64,000 nucleotides of DNA from Lacticaseibacillus rhamnosus (GTDB taxonomy: Bacteria > Bacillota > Bacilli > Lactobacillales > Lactobacillaceae), in contig NZ_LR134331.1 of NCBI RefSeq assembly GCF_900636965.1, positions 1 to 64,000 of the forward strand. Direction: 5' to 3'. Below are positions 43,972 to 53,100 of this stretch, piece after piece. Every line of letters starts with the position of its first letter. Position 1 is the stretch's first letter. Position numbers and translations under genes: made by a program. The notes below the pieces were generated by a model. It had not been told where the DNA came from. It ran no database searches and worked only from the letters and a program-made list of their open reading frames with translations.

Positions 43972-46299
43972 TTAATGTTCCAAGTGACCCTGGATCATAT
44001 TTTTAAATACGCTTGCTGCCATCGTTGCTTGATCAGGCGAATACGAGACTTCGAATTTATCCTTGAAAGCATTCAATGCATTGCCAAACTCAGCCGTCTG
44101 AGCCAACTCTCCATCGGGATTTAAAACTCGAAGTGCATCTGACTCAATTTTATCATGATTGCCGGAGAACCGGTTTGATACATATTGATTAAAGCGTTCT
44201 GTATTCCCCTTGTTGTTGTAATATCTGTCAATAATCGAATACAGGGAGGCATTCCCATTTTTTAAGCTGGCATAGATATTGACTGCATCCGCATCAGCTA
44301 ACAAGTCGCCTACTCCAAATGAGCTTTTTCCCTTTGATGCATCTTTGCCAATATGATCTTCCATTGCAACAAGTAAGTTGGCATATTTATCAGCCGACTT
44401 AATTGAATCCGAAATCCCGGTCAACAAATCTCCTGCCCATCCAGCAAGATCTTGTGTCCCAGTTGCTGAAACGGCAGCATTAAAATTCAATAAGCTAGCT
44501 AATGCTGCAATCATATGAATAAAGTCAGTCTTAATTCCTGTCGCAGTATCGGTCAATTCTGGAAAATCATCGTCGCTTGTAATATTCCATTTTTTGTTTT
44601 CATTGTATATCCATGTGTCATTCAGTGCCCCGGTCATAATTGTCCATGGTAAGCTTGCATACCTAAACTGCCGATACAATTGGCAAATTAAACGTGCTGC
44701 CATCAGTGAATCTGGCACAGTGTTACCATTTTTATCCATATTCTTGACAAATGCATCGGCGTCATCTTGTACCTTTTTCAGGTAGTTAAAGAACTCTGTA
44801 TTTACCTCTTTCACAGATGAACTAACATGCGAAACTCCTTGATCTTTGCCCGAGCTTGCATCTTGGTCAATGCTAACGCCATATATTGGGTATTCTACGA
44901 ACTGATCGAATGCCCAATTACTTGGCATCTTAAATCCTAGGTTACCGCTCCAGCCATATGACATATTAGCCACGAAACTATATTGAATACCATGTTCTTC
45001 AGCATGTAAACAAACGTTTCGCGTGCCGTAAATCCCAGTTTTATAAATAGACCCCTCTAAGGCATTTTGTACTGCAGTAATATATGGGATAACAGTCCCC
45101 TCAATGTCCCCTTCCTGAAAGTCAACATCAACCGCAAAATAAACAACAGTTCCTGATGGCAATCCTAACTCCAATGCTGCCGCAACTGCAATCTGGGCAT
45201 CTTTCCGTCCTTGACTCGCAGTGAAGTATGTTTCAACGTATCCACCGTCTTCATAAATTGGAAAGAACTTCATACCGCCATCAAGAATCGTTTTGATTTC
45301 TGTTGGGGTTAGGTTCTTGGGTTTAAAGTCAGTACCGACTGTGCCTGTTAGATAACGACCGACGATGCTAAAACCATAGTCTCGAAAATGTTTAACATCT
45401 TCTGCGGTCAATTGCGTTGCTGTGTCTAATGCGATTGAATCACGACCGGTATCACCATTGCTGGTAACTAGGCCCTTAATAACAGTGTAGTCAGCGATGC
45501 CGGAAGTTTCGTTAGGGTATTTCATAAACTTCCGGAAGCGAATGATGCTGGTGGCGACGTCGCTTCCAAAGCTTTCACTGAAGTCACCGCTGTACATGCT
45601 ATTTAAATACAAGCCATATTTGACGATTTTGACTAACAGGCCGGTTGATCCGACTGATAGCTGGACGTTCTTTAATGCAGCATTGGTGGCATCACCGAAA
45701 TTACCGTTTGCAACATCAGCGGAGATACCCACGGCTCGCTGTAAGGCGTAAATTAGCCCAACATTTGTATCGCGCTGATAAATACCATCACAAGGCATAA
45801 TACCGAGATAAGTGCTGTACTCGGCATTTAGCCACTGTTGCAATTGACGAACATTTGCATCGCCGCCAGAAACTAAAACAAAGGCACTCATATCGAAAAG
45901 TGCAGCCATTAAGTTCACAGTCACAGTGCCATCAGCGGTCAGTCCGGCATCTTGTTGAAGTGATTTAAAAGCTTGTTCGGTTTCTGCAGAGAAATTCTGA
46001 TTCAATTCGGTTCCAGGATTGATACCTTTGCACCAAAATGCTCCTTGAATCAGTTGAGCAATGTTACCTTTATAGCCCGGTTTTAGCTGGTCAACAACAC
46101 CAGAAAGAGCGGTTCGAGTTGCGGTGCCAAATCCTTCACCGATGCTGCTAATACCTAATTCGTGTTGCAATGCTTCTCGCAAGGCATAGATTGTTGCCCA
46201 ACCAGTATGCCCATCTGTTGGCGCCGGTTCAAATCCCGGAATACCTGTATAAGTCTTGTTGAGCCAGTTTTGAACTGCTAATACTGCTTCATCTGCCAT
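43972..46299 (-). CDS. Glycoside-hydrolase-like (DUF1906) protein with tandem N-terminal repeats, no signal peptide
   Basis: The 775-residue protein has two similar N-terminal blocks (about 5-135 and 148-275). Each has a WLN start, a YALxxAxG segment and a FGxATxxAL segment, resembling peptidoglycan-binding repeats. A Rv2525c/DUF1906 glycoside-hydrolase-like domain spans about 288-490 (IALDTAT, GFSIVGRYLTG, FPIYEDGG, VVYFAVDVDF, GIYGTRNVC, SIDQDAS). A helical C-terminal region of about 280 residues is unfamiliar. The start MADEAVLAVQNWL at 46299 has a perfect AAGGAGG; no signal peptide or anchor is present. Cell-wall binding or lysis is likely, but the export route is unclear. Confidence 0.82.
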   Translation of the reverse strand: MADEAVLAVQNWLNKTYTGIPGFEPAPTDGHTGWATIYALREALQHELGISSIGEGFGTATRTALSGVVDQLKPGYKGNIAQLIQGAFWCKGINPGTELNQNFSAETEQAFKSLQQDAGLTADGTVTVNLMAALFDMSAFVLVSGGDANVRQLQQWLNAEYSTYLGIMPCDGIYQRDTNVGLIYALQRAVGISADVANGNFGDATNAALKNVQLSVGSTGLLVKIVKYGLYLNSMYSGDFSESFGSDVATSIIRFRKFMKYPNETSGIADYTVIKGLVTSNGDTGRDSIALDTATQLTAEDVKHFRDYGFSIVGRYLTGTVGTDFKPKNLTPTEIKTILDGGMKFFPIYEDGGYVETYFTASQGRKDAQIAVAAALELGLPSGTVVYFAVDVDFQEGDIEGTVIPYITAVQNALEGSIYKTGIYGTRNVCLHAEEHGIQYSFVANMSYGWSGNLGFKMPSNWAFDQFVEYPIYGVSIDQDASSGKDQGVSHVSSSVKEVNTEFFNYLKKVQDDADAFVKNMDKNGNTVPDSLMAARLICQLYRQFRYASLPWTIMTGALNDTWIYNENKKWNITSDDDFPELTDTATGIKTDFIHMIAALASLLNFNAAVSATGTQDLAGWAGDLLTGISDSIKSADKYANLLVAMEDHIGKDASKGKSSFGVGDLLADADAVNIYASLKNGNASLYSIIDRYYNNKGNTERFNQYVSNRFSGNHDKIESDALRVLNPDGELAQTAEFGNALNAFKDKFEVSYSPDQATMAASVFKNMIQGHLEH

Positions 46300-46642
46300 A
46301 ATGCAGACCTCCTTAAAGTTTGTCGTTGAACCAAACACATGTTCGTTTCAACAATCTGAGTATGTTCTGACTGGCTTTATAAATCAACTATTATTTTTTA
46401 AAATAACCATAATTGTTAACAGACATCGACTTGTTTATATACCGTGTAGTGTTTTTTTAAAAAATTAAAAAACGAACACACGTTCCGTATAGAGCCGCGG
46501 TATTTTTGACTGTCTAATTTTTTGGCTGACTAAAATTGAAATAATTGAAAGATCCGCCACAACTTTTTAGATTAGATTCCGGTTGCAACCCGCTTAGTAA
46601 ATAGTACACTAACATTAATATACTAAAAGCGGAGGGAACAGG
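46300..46642. other. Divergent intergenic region
   Basis: About 340 AT-rich bases hold the promoters of the leftward DUF1906 gene and rightward azlC. An imperfect repeat AACGAACACACGTTC near 46470-46484 contains an inverted GAACnnnnnnGTTC-like pair. It could be an operator; no regulator is adjacent. Confidence 0.35.
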
Positions 46643-47353
46643 ATGAATGATGAGCTGACGATTCGAAGCGGGATTCGCGATGTGATGCCGACAGTGTTTG
46701 GGTACATTACTGTCGGGATGGCTTATGGCATTGTGGCGAAAACCGGGCATTTGTCGCTGCTGATGATCGGGCTGATGTCGCTGATCGTGTATGCCGGATC
46801 AGCTCAATTTGTGTTGGTGAGTATGTTGGCCACTGGCAGTCCGATTGGAGCGATGGTGATTTCAACGGCTTTGATTAATGCGCGGATGAGTCTGATGTCG
46901 ATGACGGTCGCCCCTTATTTAAAAGATGAATCGATGACGCAAAATGTGCTGATCGGTACCTTGCTGACGGATGAGAGCTTTGCGTTGTCGATGAACAAGC
47001 TTAATTACACCGGCCATCATTTAAATGCTCCCTGGTTTCATACCGTCAATGTTGGCGCCTATTTAGTCTGGTTTATTGCCAGTCTTTTAGGAGCGGTGAT
47101 TGGTGGCTTGATTCCTAATCCCGATAATTTCGGGTTGGATTTCGCAGTTGTTGCGATGTTCATCGGTTTGCTGTACTTACAGATGATTACGGATCGATCG
47201 AAGCCTTTTTTGCGGCATTTAAGTGTGGCTGGTGTGGTTGCGGTCGCGATGGTGGTGCTGGTGCGTTACTTGCCGGGGACAACGGCGATTATTGTCGCAA
47301 CCGTGATTGGCTGTCTGTTTGGAATGGGGGTGGAACGGCATGCAGAATCCTGA
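46643..47353 (+). CDS. azlC: AzlC family branched-chain amino acid exporter, large subunit
   Basis: AzlC and AzlD form a two-component LIV-E family exporter for branched-chain amino acids and analogues. The 236-residue protein has about seven hydrophobic helices. It shows the family pattern FGYITVGMAYGIVAKTG, then YAGSAQFVLVSMLATG, INARMSLMSMTVAPYL and LTDESFALS. GGAGGGAAC precedes the ATG. It overlaps azlD by 14 bp. Confidence 0.93.
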   Translation: MNDELTIRSGIRDVMPTVFGYITVGMAYGIVAKTGHLSLLMIGLMSLIVYAGSAQFVLVSMLATGSPIGAMVISTALINARMSLMSMTVAPYLKDESMTQNVLIGTLLTDESFALSMNKLNYTGHHLNAPWFHTVNVGAYLVWFIASLLGAVIGGLIPNPDNFGLDFAVVAMFIGLLYLQMITDRSKPFLRHLSVAGVVAVAMVVLVRYLPGTTAIIVATVIGCLFGMGVERHAES

Positions 47354-47669
47354 AACATTTGTGGCGATTTTGAGTTGCGGGCTGGCGACATGGTTATTGC
47401 GGGTGGTGCCGATTGTCTTGGTAAAACGCATGACGATTCCTAAGTGGCTGCTGCATTTTCTTAGCTTTGTACCGGTGGCGATTTTATCCGCGATTTTTGT
47501 TGAAAGTCTCCTGGTGATTCACCCCGGACAATGGCCAGGCGTCAACTGGTCGAATTTACTAGCATCGCTGCCTGCGATAGTCGTGGCGATTATAACCAAA
47601 AGTCTCTTTGCCGTCGTGGTCGCGGGCGTTGCTGCAATGGCGATTTTACGGCTGCTAGGGTGGGCTTAG
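47340..47669 (+). CDS. azlD: AzlD family branched-chain amino acid exporter, small subunit
   Basis: The 109-residue membrane partner of AzlC has three or four helices and the pattern TWLLRVVPIVLVKR near the N-terminus. The start at ATG 47340 (MQNPETF) is chosen within the azlC 3' end, with GGGGGTGG about 9 bp upstream. The 14-bp overlap indicates coupled translation. A terminator follows. Confidence 0.92.
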   Translation: MQNPETFVAILSCGLATWLLRVVPIVLVKRMTIPKWLLHFLSFVPVAILSAIFVESLLVIHPGQWPGVNWSNLLASLPAIVVAIITKSLFAVVVAGVAAMAILRLLGWA

Positions 47670-47677
47670 CCAGCACG

Positions 47678-47706
47678 GTCATCTTTTAAAAAGATGGCTT
47701 TTTTAA
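47678..47706 (+). terminator. Rho-independent terminator after azlCD
   Basis: GTCATCTTTT pairs with AAAAGATGGC (G-U tolerated) over a tight loop and is followed by six T. Confidence 0.8.
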
Positions 47707-47829
47707 TTTTATTGATAGCAGCAAAACTCTGATTTAACGGCCTCAGGAAAGCTTTCTTTTAGTAAAAATAAGAGCTTCATATTGGGTTAACTCATATATC
47801 AGAATTTCTAGTGCCAAACAAAATAGCCA

Positions 47830-47878
47830 TTGACAAGTTTTACTAAAATAAGTACACTACAAGGTGTAAGCGATTTCA
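47830..47878 (+). promoter_or_regulatory. gusA promoter with cre site
   Basis: TTGACA at 47830-47835 and TACACT at 47853-47858 with 17-bp spacing form a good sigma-A promoter. TGTAAGCGATTTCA at 47865-47878 fits the cre consensus TGWAANCGNTNWCA in full and overlaps the expected start of transcription. CcpA-mediated repression of gusA by preferred sugars is therefore likely. Confidence 0.85.
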
Positions 47879-47918
47879 GAAAACGTACTCTTTAAAACTT
47901 GAAATGGAGGCTTTTTGC

Positions 47919-49730
47919 ATGGAGACATCGTTGTTATACCCAGTGACCAATGATCAGCGCACGGATCAGAAACTGGATGGACTTTGGCAATTTAAGTTTG
48001 ATGAAGCTGGAGAAGGTGAAAAGTCCGGCTGGGAGACCGGTTTTCACGATGGCGTTTCGATGCCGGTTCCGGCTAGTTTCAATGACTTCTTTACGGATAA
48101 AGCAAGTCGTGAATATACCGGTGATTTCTGGTACAGTCGTAACTTTTTTGTCCCTTCTGCGGCTAAGGGAAAGGCATTGTTTCTGCGGTTTGATGCGGTA
48201 ACTCACCGGGCCACGATTTTTGTTAATGGCAAAGAAATTCGAACGCATGAAGGCGGCTTTTTACCATTTGCTGCCGATATCAGCGAGGCCGTTAAGTATG
48301 GTGCTGAAAATACCGTGGTTGTCAAAGGTAATAACGAATTGTCGCGGGAAGCATTGCCGGCCGGGGATACGATTACGCTGCGGAATGGTAAGAAAATGGT
48401 ACGCCCGTTCTTTGACTTCTATAACTACTCTGGTTTAAATCGCTCGGTTCACTTGTTGTCCTTGCCTCAAGAGCGGGTGTTGGATTACACCACTACTTTT
48501 GCGTTAGCTGGTAACGATGCAACAGTGAACTATACGGTTGAAACCAATGGCGACGCGCCGGTAACGGTTAGTCTGGCAGACGCGGATGGCCAGGTGGTTG
48601 CGACTGCTCAAGGCAAACAAGGCGCCTTACAGGTTCAAAACGCTCACCTATGGCAGGTTCGCAATGCCTATCTTTATACGCTGACGATTCAGCTTGGCGA
48701 TGATACCCAGACACCGCTTGATACTTACACCGATCGGATCGGTATTCGCACGATCAAGATTTCCGGAACCGATATTTTGGTCAACGACAAGCCGATTTAT
48801 CTGAAAGGCTTTGGTCGGCATGAAGATTCACCATTTGCTGGCCGCGCGTTTGACTTAAATGTTGAAAAGAAAGACTTTGCCTTGATGAAATGGATTGGCG
48901 CAAACTCTTTCCGGACATCGCATTATCCATATGACGAGCAGGTTTACAAGATCGCGGATGAGGAAGGCTTCCTGCTGACTGATGAAGTGCCGGCAGTCGG
49001 CTTTAAAATGGCCGCTGCTGCTTTTCTTGGCGGGCTGAACCAGTCCTTCTTCAAAGGGCCATGGCTCAAGAAGCTGCATGAACGCCATATTGACCAGATT
49101 CGTGATTTGATCAAACGCGATAAGAACCATCCGTCTGTTCTGGCATGGAGTCTGTTTAATGAACCGGATACAATTGATGAAAATGCGGTCCCATACTTCA
49201 AGCAGATTTTTGACGAATCTAAAGATCTTGACCCTCAAGGCCGCCCGCGGACGTTTACTTTGAGCGAAGATGATACGATCGAGACGTCGAAAGTACTCGA
49301 CTTCCCAGACTTTTACATGCTTAACCGGTATCCAGGCTGGTATCATTTTGGCGGCTATCAGATTTCCGATGGCGAGGCTGGCTTGCGCGATGAAATGGAT
49401 AAGTGGCAAAAAGCAGGCGTTAAGAAGCCAGTTGTCTTTACCGAGTTCGGGGCCGACACCGAAGCTGGCTTGCATAAATTGCCAAGTGTCATGTGGACCG
49501 AAGAATATCAAGTCGAAGTGCTGAAAATGTTCAGCCGTGTCTTCGATGATTATGACTTCATCAAAGGCGAACAGGTCTGGAACCTGGCTGACTTCCAGAC
49601 GGTTGAAGGTAACATGCGGGTCAACGGTAACAAGAAAGGCATTTTCACCCGCGATCGCCAACCCAAAGCCGCGGCGTTCTTCTATCATGATCGCTGGAAT
49701 AAGCTGCCGCTGGATTATAAAGCGAAGTAA
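47919..49730 (+). CDS. gusA: Beta-glucuronidase (GH2)
   Basis: This enzyme hydrolyses beta-D-glucuronides to glucuronate and the aglycone in the cytoplasm. The 603-residue protein has the GH2 sugar-binding domain, an immunoglobulin-like domain and a TIM barrel. The acid/base is Glu415 in SLFNEPD and the nucleophile Glu509 in VFTEFGAD. Residues 353-385 form a long loop between barrel strands near the active site. Length and motifs match bacterial GusA/UidA. ATG 47919 follows AATGGAGG; a 15-bp longer frame begins in that site. It heads a region dedicated to hexuronate catabolism and carries its own cre-controlled promoter. Confidence 0.95.
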   Translation: METSLLYPVTNDQRTDQKLDGLWQFKFDEAGEGEKSGWETGFHDGVSMPVPASFNDFFTDKASREYTGDFWYSRNFFVPSAAKGKALFLRFDAVTHRATIFVNGKEIRTHEGGFLPFAADISEAVKYGAENTVVVKGNNELSREALPAGDTITLRNGKKMVRPFFDFYNYSGLNRSVHLLSLPQERVLDYTTTFALAGNDATVNYTVETNGDAPVTVSLADADGQVVATAQGKQGALQVQNAHLWQVRNAYLYTLTIQLGDDTQTPLDTYTDRIGIRTIKISGTDILVNDKPIYLKGFGRHEDSPFAGRAFDLNVEKKDFALMKWIGANSFRTSHYPYDEQVYKIADEEGFLLTDEVPAVGFKMAAAAFLGGLNQSFFKGPWLKKLHERHIDQIRDLIKRDKNHPSVLAWSLFNEPDTIDENAVPYFKQIFDESKDLDPQGRPRTFTLSEDDTIETSKVLDFPDFYMLNRYPGWYHFGGYQISDGEAGLRDEMDKWQKAGVKKPVVFTEFGADTEAGLHKLPSVMWTEEYQVEVLKMFSRVFDDYDFIKGEQVWNLADFQTVEGNMRVNGNKKGIFTRDRQPKAAAFFYHDRWNKLPLDYKAK

Positions 49731-50164
49731 GTTTTGGGTGAAAGTATCAGCAGTAACGAAATTCTAATAATAGCGTTGTTGGTGTAGACGCAGAATACCA
49801 ATCTTGGCTGTCCATAACGGGCGGTAAGATTGGTATTTTTGCGTGCGCGTGAATGCCTAAAGGATGTCCTGACTTAATCTCCCAAAAATATCAGCAACTA
49901 TTTTAATCGACAGAAAATTGACAAACCCTGCTTAAATAGGCCGTAATGGCAAACAATTGGCCTAAACCATTAAAAAACATGCGACAAATTTGGCAAAAAT
50001 TATTGTTGTTAATCCTTAAACATGTATACTAATATATGAGTTTAACAAGTAAGCGCATTCAGTAAGTGCTTTTATGCACGGTTACTAAAGGGGGTGCCGC
50101 GTTCAGGCAAAGAAAGCAACCGGTAAACGCAGACGGAACAAAGACATGGGAGGCAAATACTCAA
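49731..50164. promoter_or_regulatory. Terminator of gusA and regulatory region of the GH59-like gene
   Basis: A terminator lies at 49794-49840 (AATACCAATCTT with its complement, then five T). A TTGACA at 49918-49923 has no well-spaced -10. The operator-like TATACTAATATATGAGTTT at 50025-50043 matches 17 of 19 bases of a site upstream of uxuB (60867-60885). It contains a -10-like TATACT within it. The ribosome-binding site GGGAGG at 50148-50153 precedes the start chosen for the next gene. Confidence 0.7.
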
Positions 50165-53100
50165 ATGAAAGCAAAGCTGATTGGCTCAAGACCTAAAAGC
50201 AGTAGATACACATTGCTTTGGTCCGGTATTGTCATGGCAATGATGGCGGTATCACTGGTAATGTTGCTGACAATACCCGCTGCAACCCGCGCTGCATCGC
50301 AAAACCCGGAAGACACGGTTGCCGTTCATCTCGATGGGAACGACATTGCTTCCAACAACACCAACGGCCTGACTTTTAAGGGCTTCGGTGTCCTGAGTGG
50401 GAACGGTACTAGTGCGCTGTTGATGGATTATAAATCCGAGCAGCCCGATGTTTACGCCAAGATGATGAAGACCTTGTTTGGCGGCAGTCAACCCATTATG
50501 ACCAATCTCAAACTGGAAATGGGTAATGACCGCAACAACTCCACTGGTTCGGAACCGGCCACCCAACGTACGGAATCAGAAGCTGCCAATGTGACCCGCG
50601 ATCAAGGGTTCCAGTTAGTGGCAGATGCCAAGAAGATTAATCCCAATCTGAAGGTGACAATTTTACGCTGGAACGCTCCGGGATGGGCCAAAACAAACGA
50701 TCAGATTTACACTTGGTACAAGAACTCGATTTTGAACGCGTATCGTACATATGGCTATATGGTCGACTATGTTAATCCGGGGTTAAATGAGCATAAGCCG
50801 GATCTGGCGTGGGCTAAAGAATATGCAAAGCGCGTTAAAACCGATAACACCGGCTTCAAGAATGACACAGAACGTCAACTTTATAACAAGATCAAAGTGG
50901 TCATTTCCGATGAGGTCGGCGTTGGTAGTTTTGGTAAGGATATGGTCACCGATTCATCCTTACGAAACGCGGTTACGGCAGCCGGCTATCACTACTCAAC
51001 CGAAGATGACAGCGCTAAGAACTTCACGGCACTTGCTGATAAGTACGACAAGGAAGTGTGGAATAGTGAAGCTCAGGCCACTTTTGGCAACTCCGACTAC
51101 CGGCCTAATTCGGGCACCGGAATCGGTGGAGCAGGTAGCTCATTAGAAATGGCCAACACCATCGTGAAAGGCTTTACCGATTCACGGCGGACGAATTTTA
51201 TCTATCAACCGGCGATTGCGGCTTTCTATGAAGGCGGTCAATACTCATCTAAGAGTGTCCTGCAGGCAACCGATCCATGGTCAGGGTGGACGAATAGTGA
51301 TGTTGCGATTGATGTGCTTGCCCAATTCAGTAAATTTGCCAAACTTGGTTGGGAAAATAGCGACAATACGTCTGGTATCTGGCGCGCCGTATCTCAGGCA
51401 AGTGTTTCCACGGCAACGGGTTCCAATAATGTCAACGGCCGCAACGGTTTGGCTAACTATTTAACCCTTGCTTCACCGGATAAAAAGGATTTTTCCACGG
51501 TTATCGTCAATGATAGTAAGTACACGAAGCACTATCAGATCTCGGCTTCCAACATGGCTTATAAAGGAACTCCGACCCTTGAGGAATGGGAAACACGGGC
51601 AGCTGATACGACTGCAAAAGATGCGTATGACAGCAATTACCTCAAACATGTTGGCGATGTCCAAGCTGATAGCAAAGGTGTTTATACCGTTACGGTTAAA
51701 CCATTTTCAATCAAGACGGTCACCACGCTTGATAAGGCAAAGGATTCCGATTTAAACCAAGGCATATCGGCTTCATCGAACAAGCAGCGGACGGTACTTG
51801 ATACCGATGCCAATGGTAAAGGGACTGACACCTCAGACACGACCTTGTATGCAGATAACTTTGAATATGGCGGTAAGAAAGTTGCCACGCTGAATGCTGA
51901 TGGCACTAGCAACACCGCAAAGACTGAAGACTTCATAACATCGCGCGGTGGTGACGAAGGCTTCTATCCGTTGTATACATTTAATCGTAATGGGACACTT
52001 GAAGGCTACAAGACGACAAATGCCAAGTCAGGTCATTACGTTTTACGCCAGCAGTTGGACTCAACGGTGGTCGAACCGGGCGGGGCTTGGAACGATGGCG
52101 ATGCGTTGGCATGGATCGGCGACAATCGCTGGATGAATTACAAAGCCAGCACGGATGTCTCATTTGAAGATAAAGGCACCCATGGCAGCGCAAATTATGC
52201 TTCGATCGGTGCACGTCAGCAGGCTGATTCAGGCCCGGCAGCCTACCTGAAATTCTGGCAGGATGGTGGCTGGTCATTGCATATCGGCAGTCAGTCAGTT
52301 GCAAGCGGCAATGTCGCCACCGGTCAAGGCGGCACCAAGATTTCCGGCTTCGATACAACGAATACGGCTTGGCACAATATTGCCATTCAGGCAGCAGGCA
52401 ATACCATCACGGCTTCCATTGATGGCCAAAAGGTTGCTGATGGCAAGGTCACGTCTGAGCTTTCCGGACGAGTCACTTTAGGCAGCGGCTACTTCCACAC
52501 TGACTTTGATAACCTGAAAGTTGAAACTGTCAAAGGCTATACCCCGTACTATTCGCAGCAAATCGATGACTTAGAGATGTACGACACATCTGCCACACCA
52601 AAACAACAACTGGTTTATAACGATCACTGGACGCACGAAACCGGACAAGGTATGTACTTGCGGGACCGGACAGTTTCCAAGAATACAGGCGCCGGTGCTA
52701 CCCTTACGTATACGTTCACTGGGACCGGTCTGGATATTTGTGGCAACAATGATGGCTCAGCGAAGTTGGATGTGACGGTTGATGGCAAACAAGTCGCAAC
52801 AGATGCTGCAACCAACAAGGCTGACAATCTCGGGCAGACCTACACATTACGAAATTTGAAGTACGGCCAGCATACCGTGACGTTCACTGTCAAAAGCGGT
52901 ACGTTAGCAGTTGATTATGTCGGTGTCGTCCCAAGTGACACCATTGCCGATTTCAGCAAGCTGCAAACGGCGTACGATAAAGTCAAAGATGTCACGAACG
53001 CTGATAACAAGTACACGTCATCAAGTTGGACATCGTTTCAAAAAGTTTTATTAGCAGCAAAAAATGTCCTTGCAGACACGACGGCTTCGCAAAACGATAT

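Noticed and set aside
48855-49688. 277-codon minus-strand frame inside gusA
   Set aside because: Antisense shadow of a GH2 gene whose catalytic motifs are intact in the plus frame.
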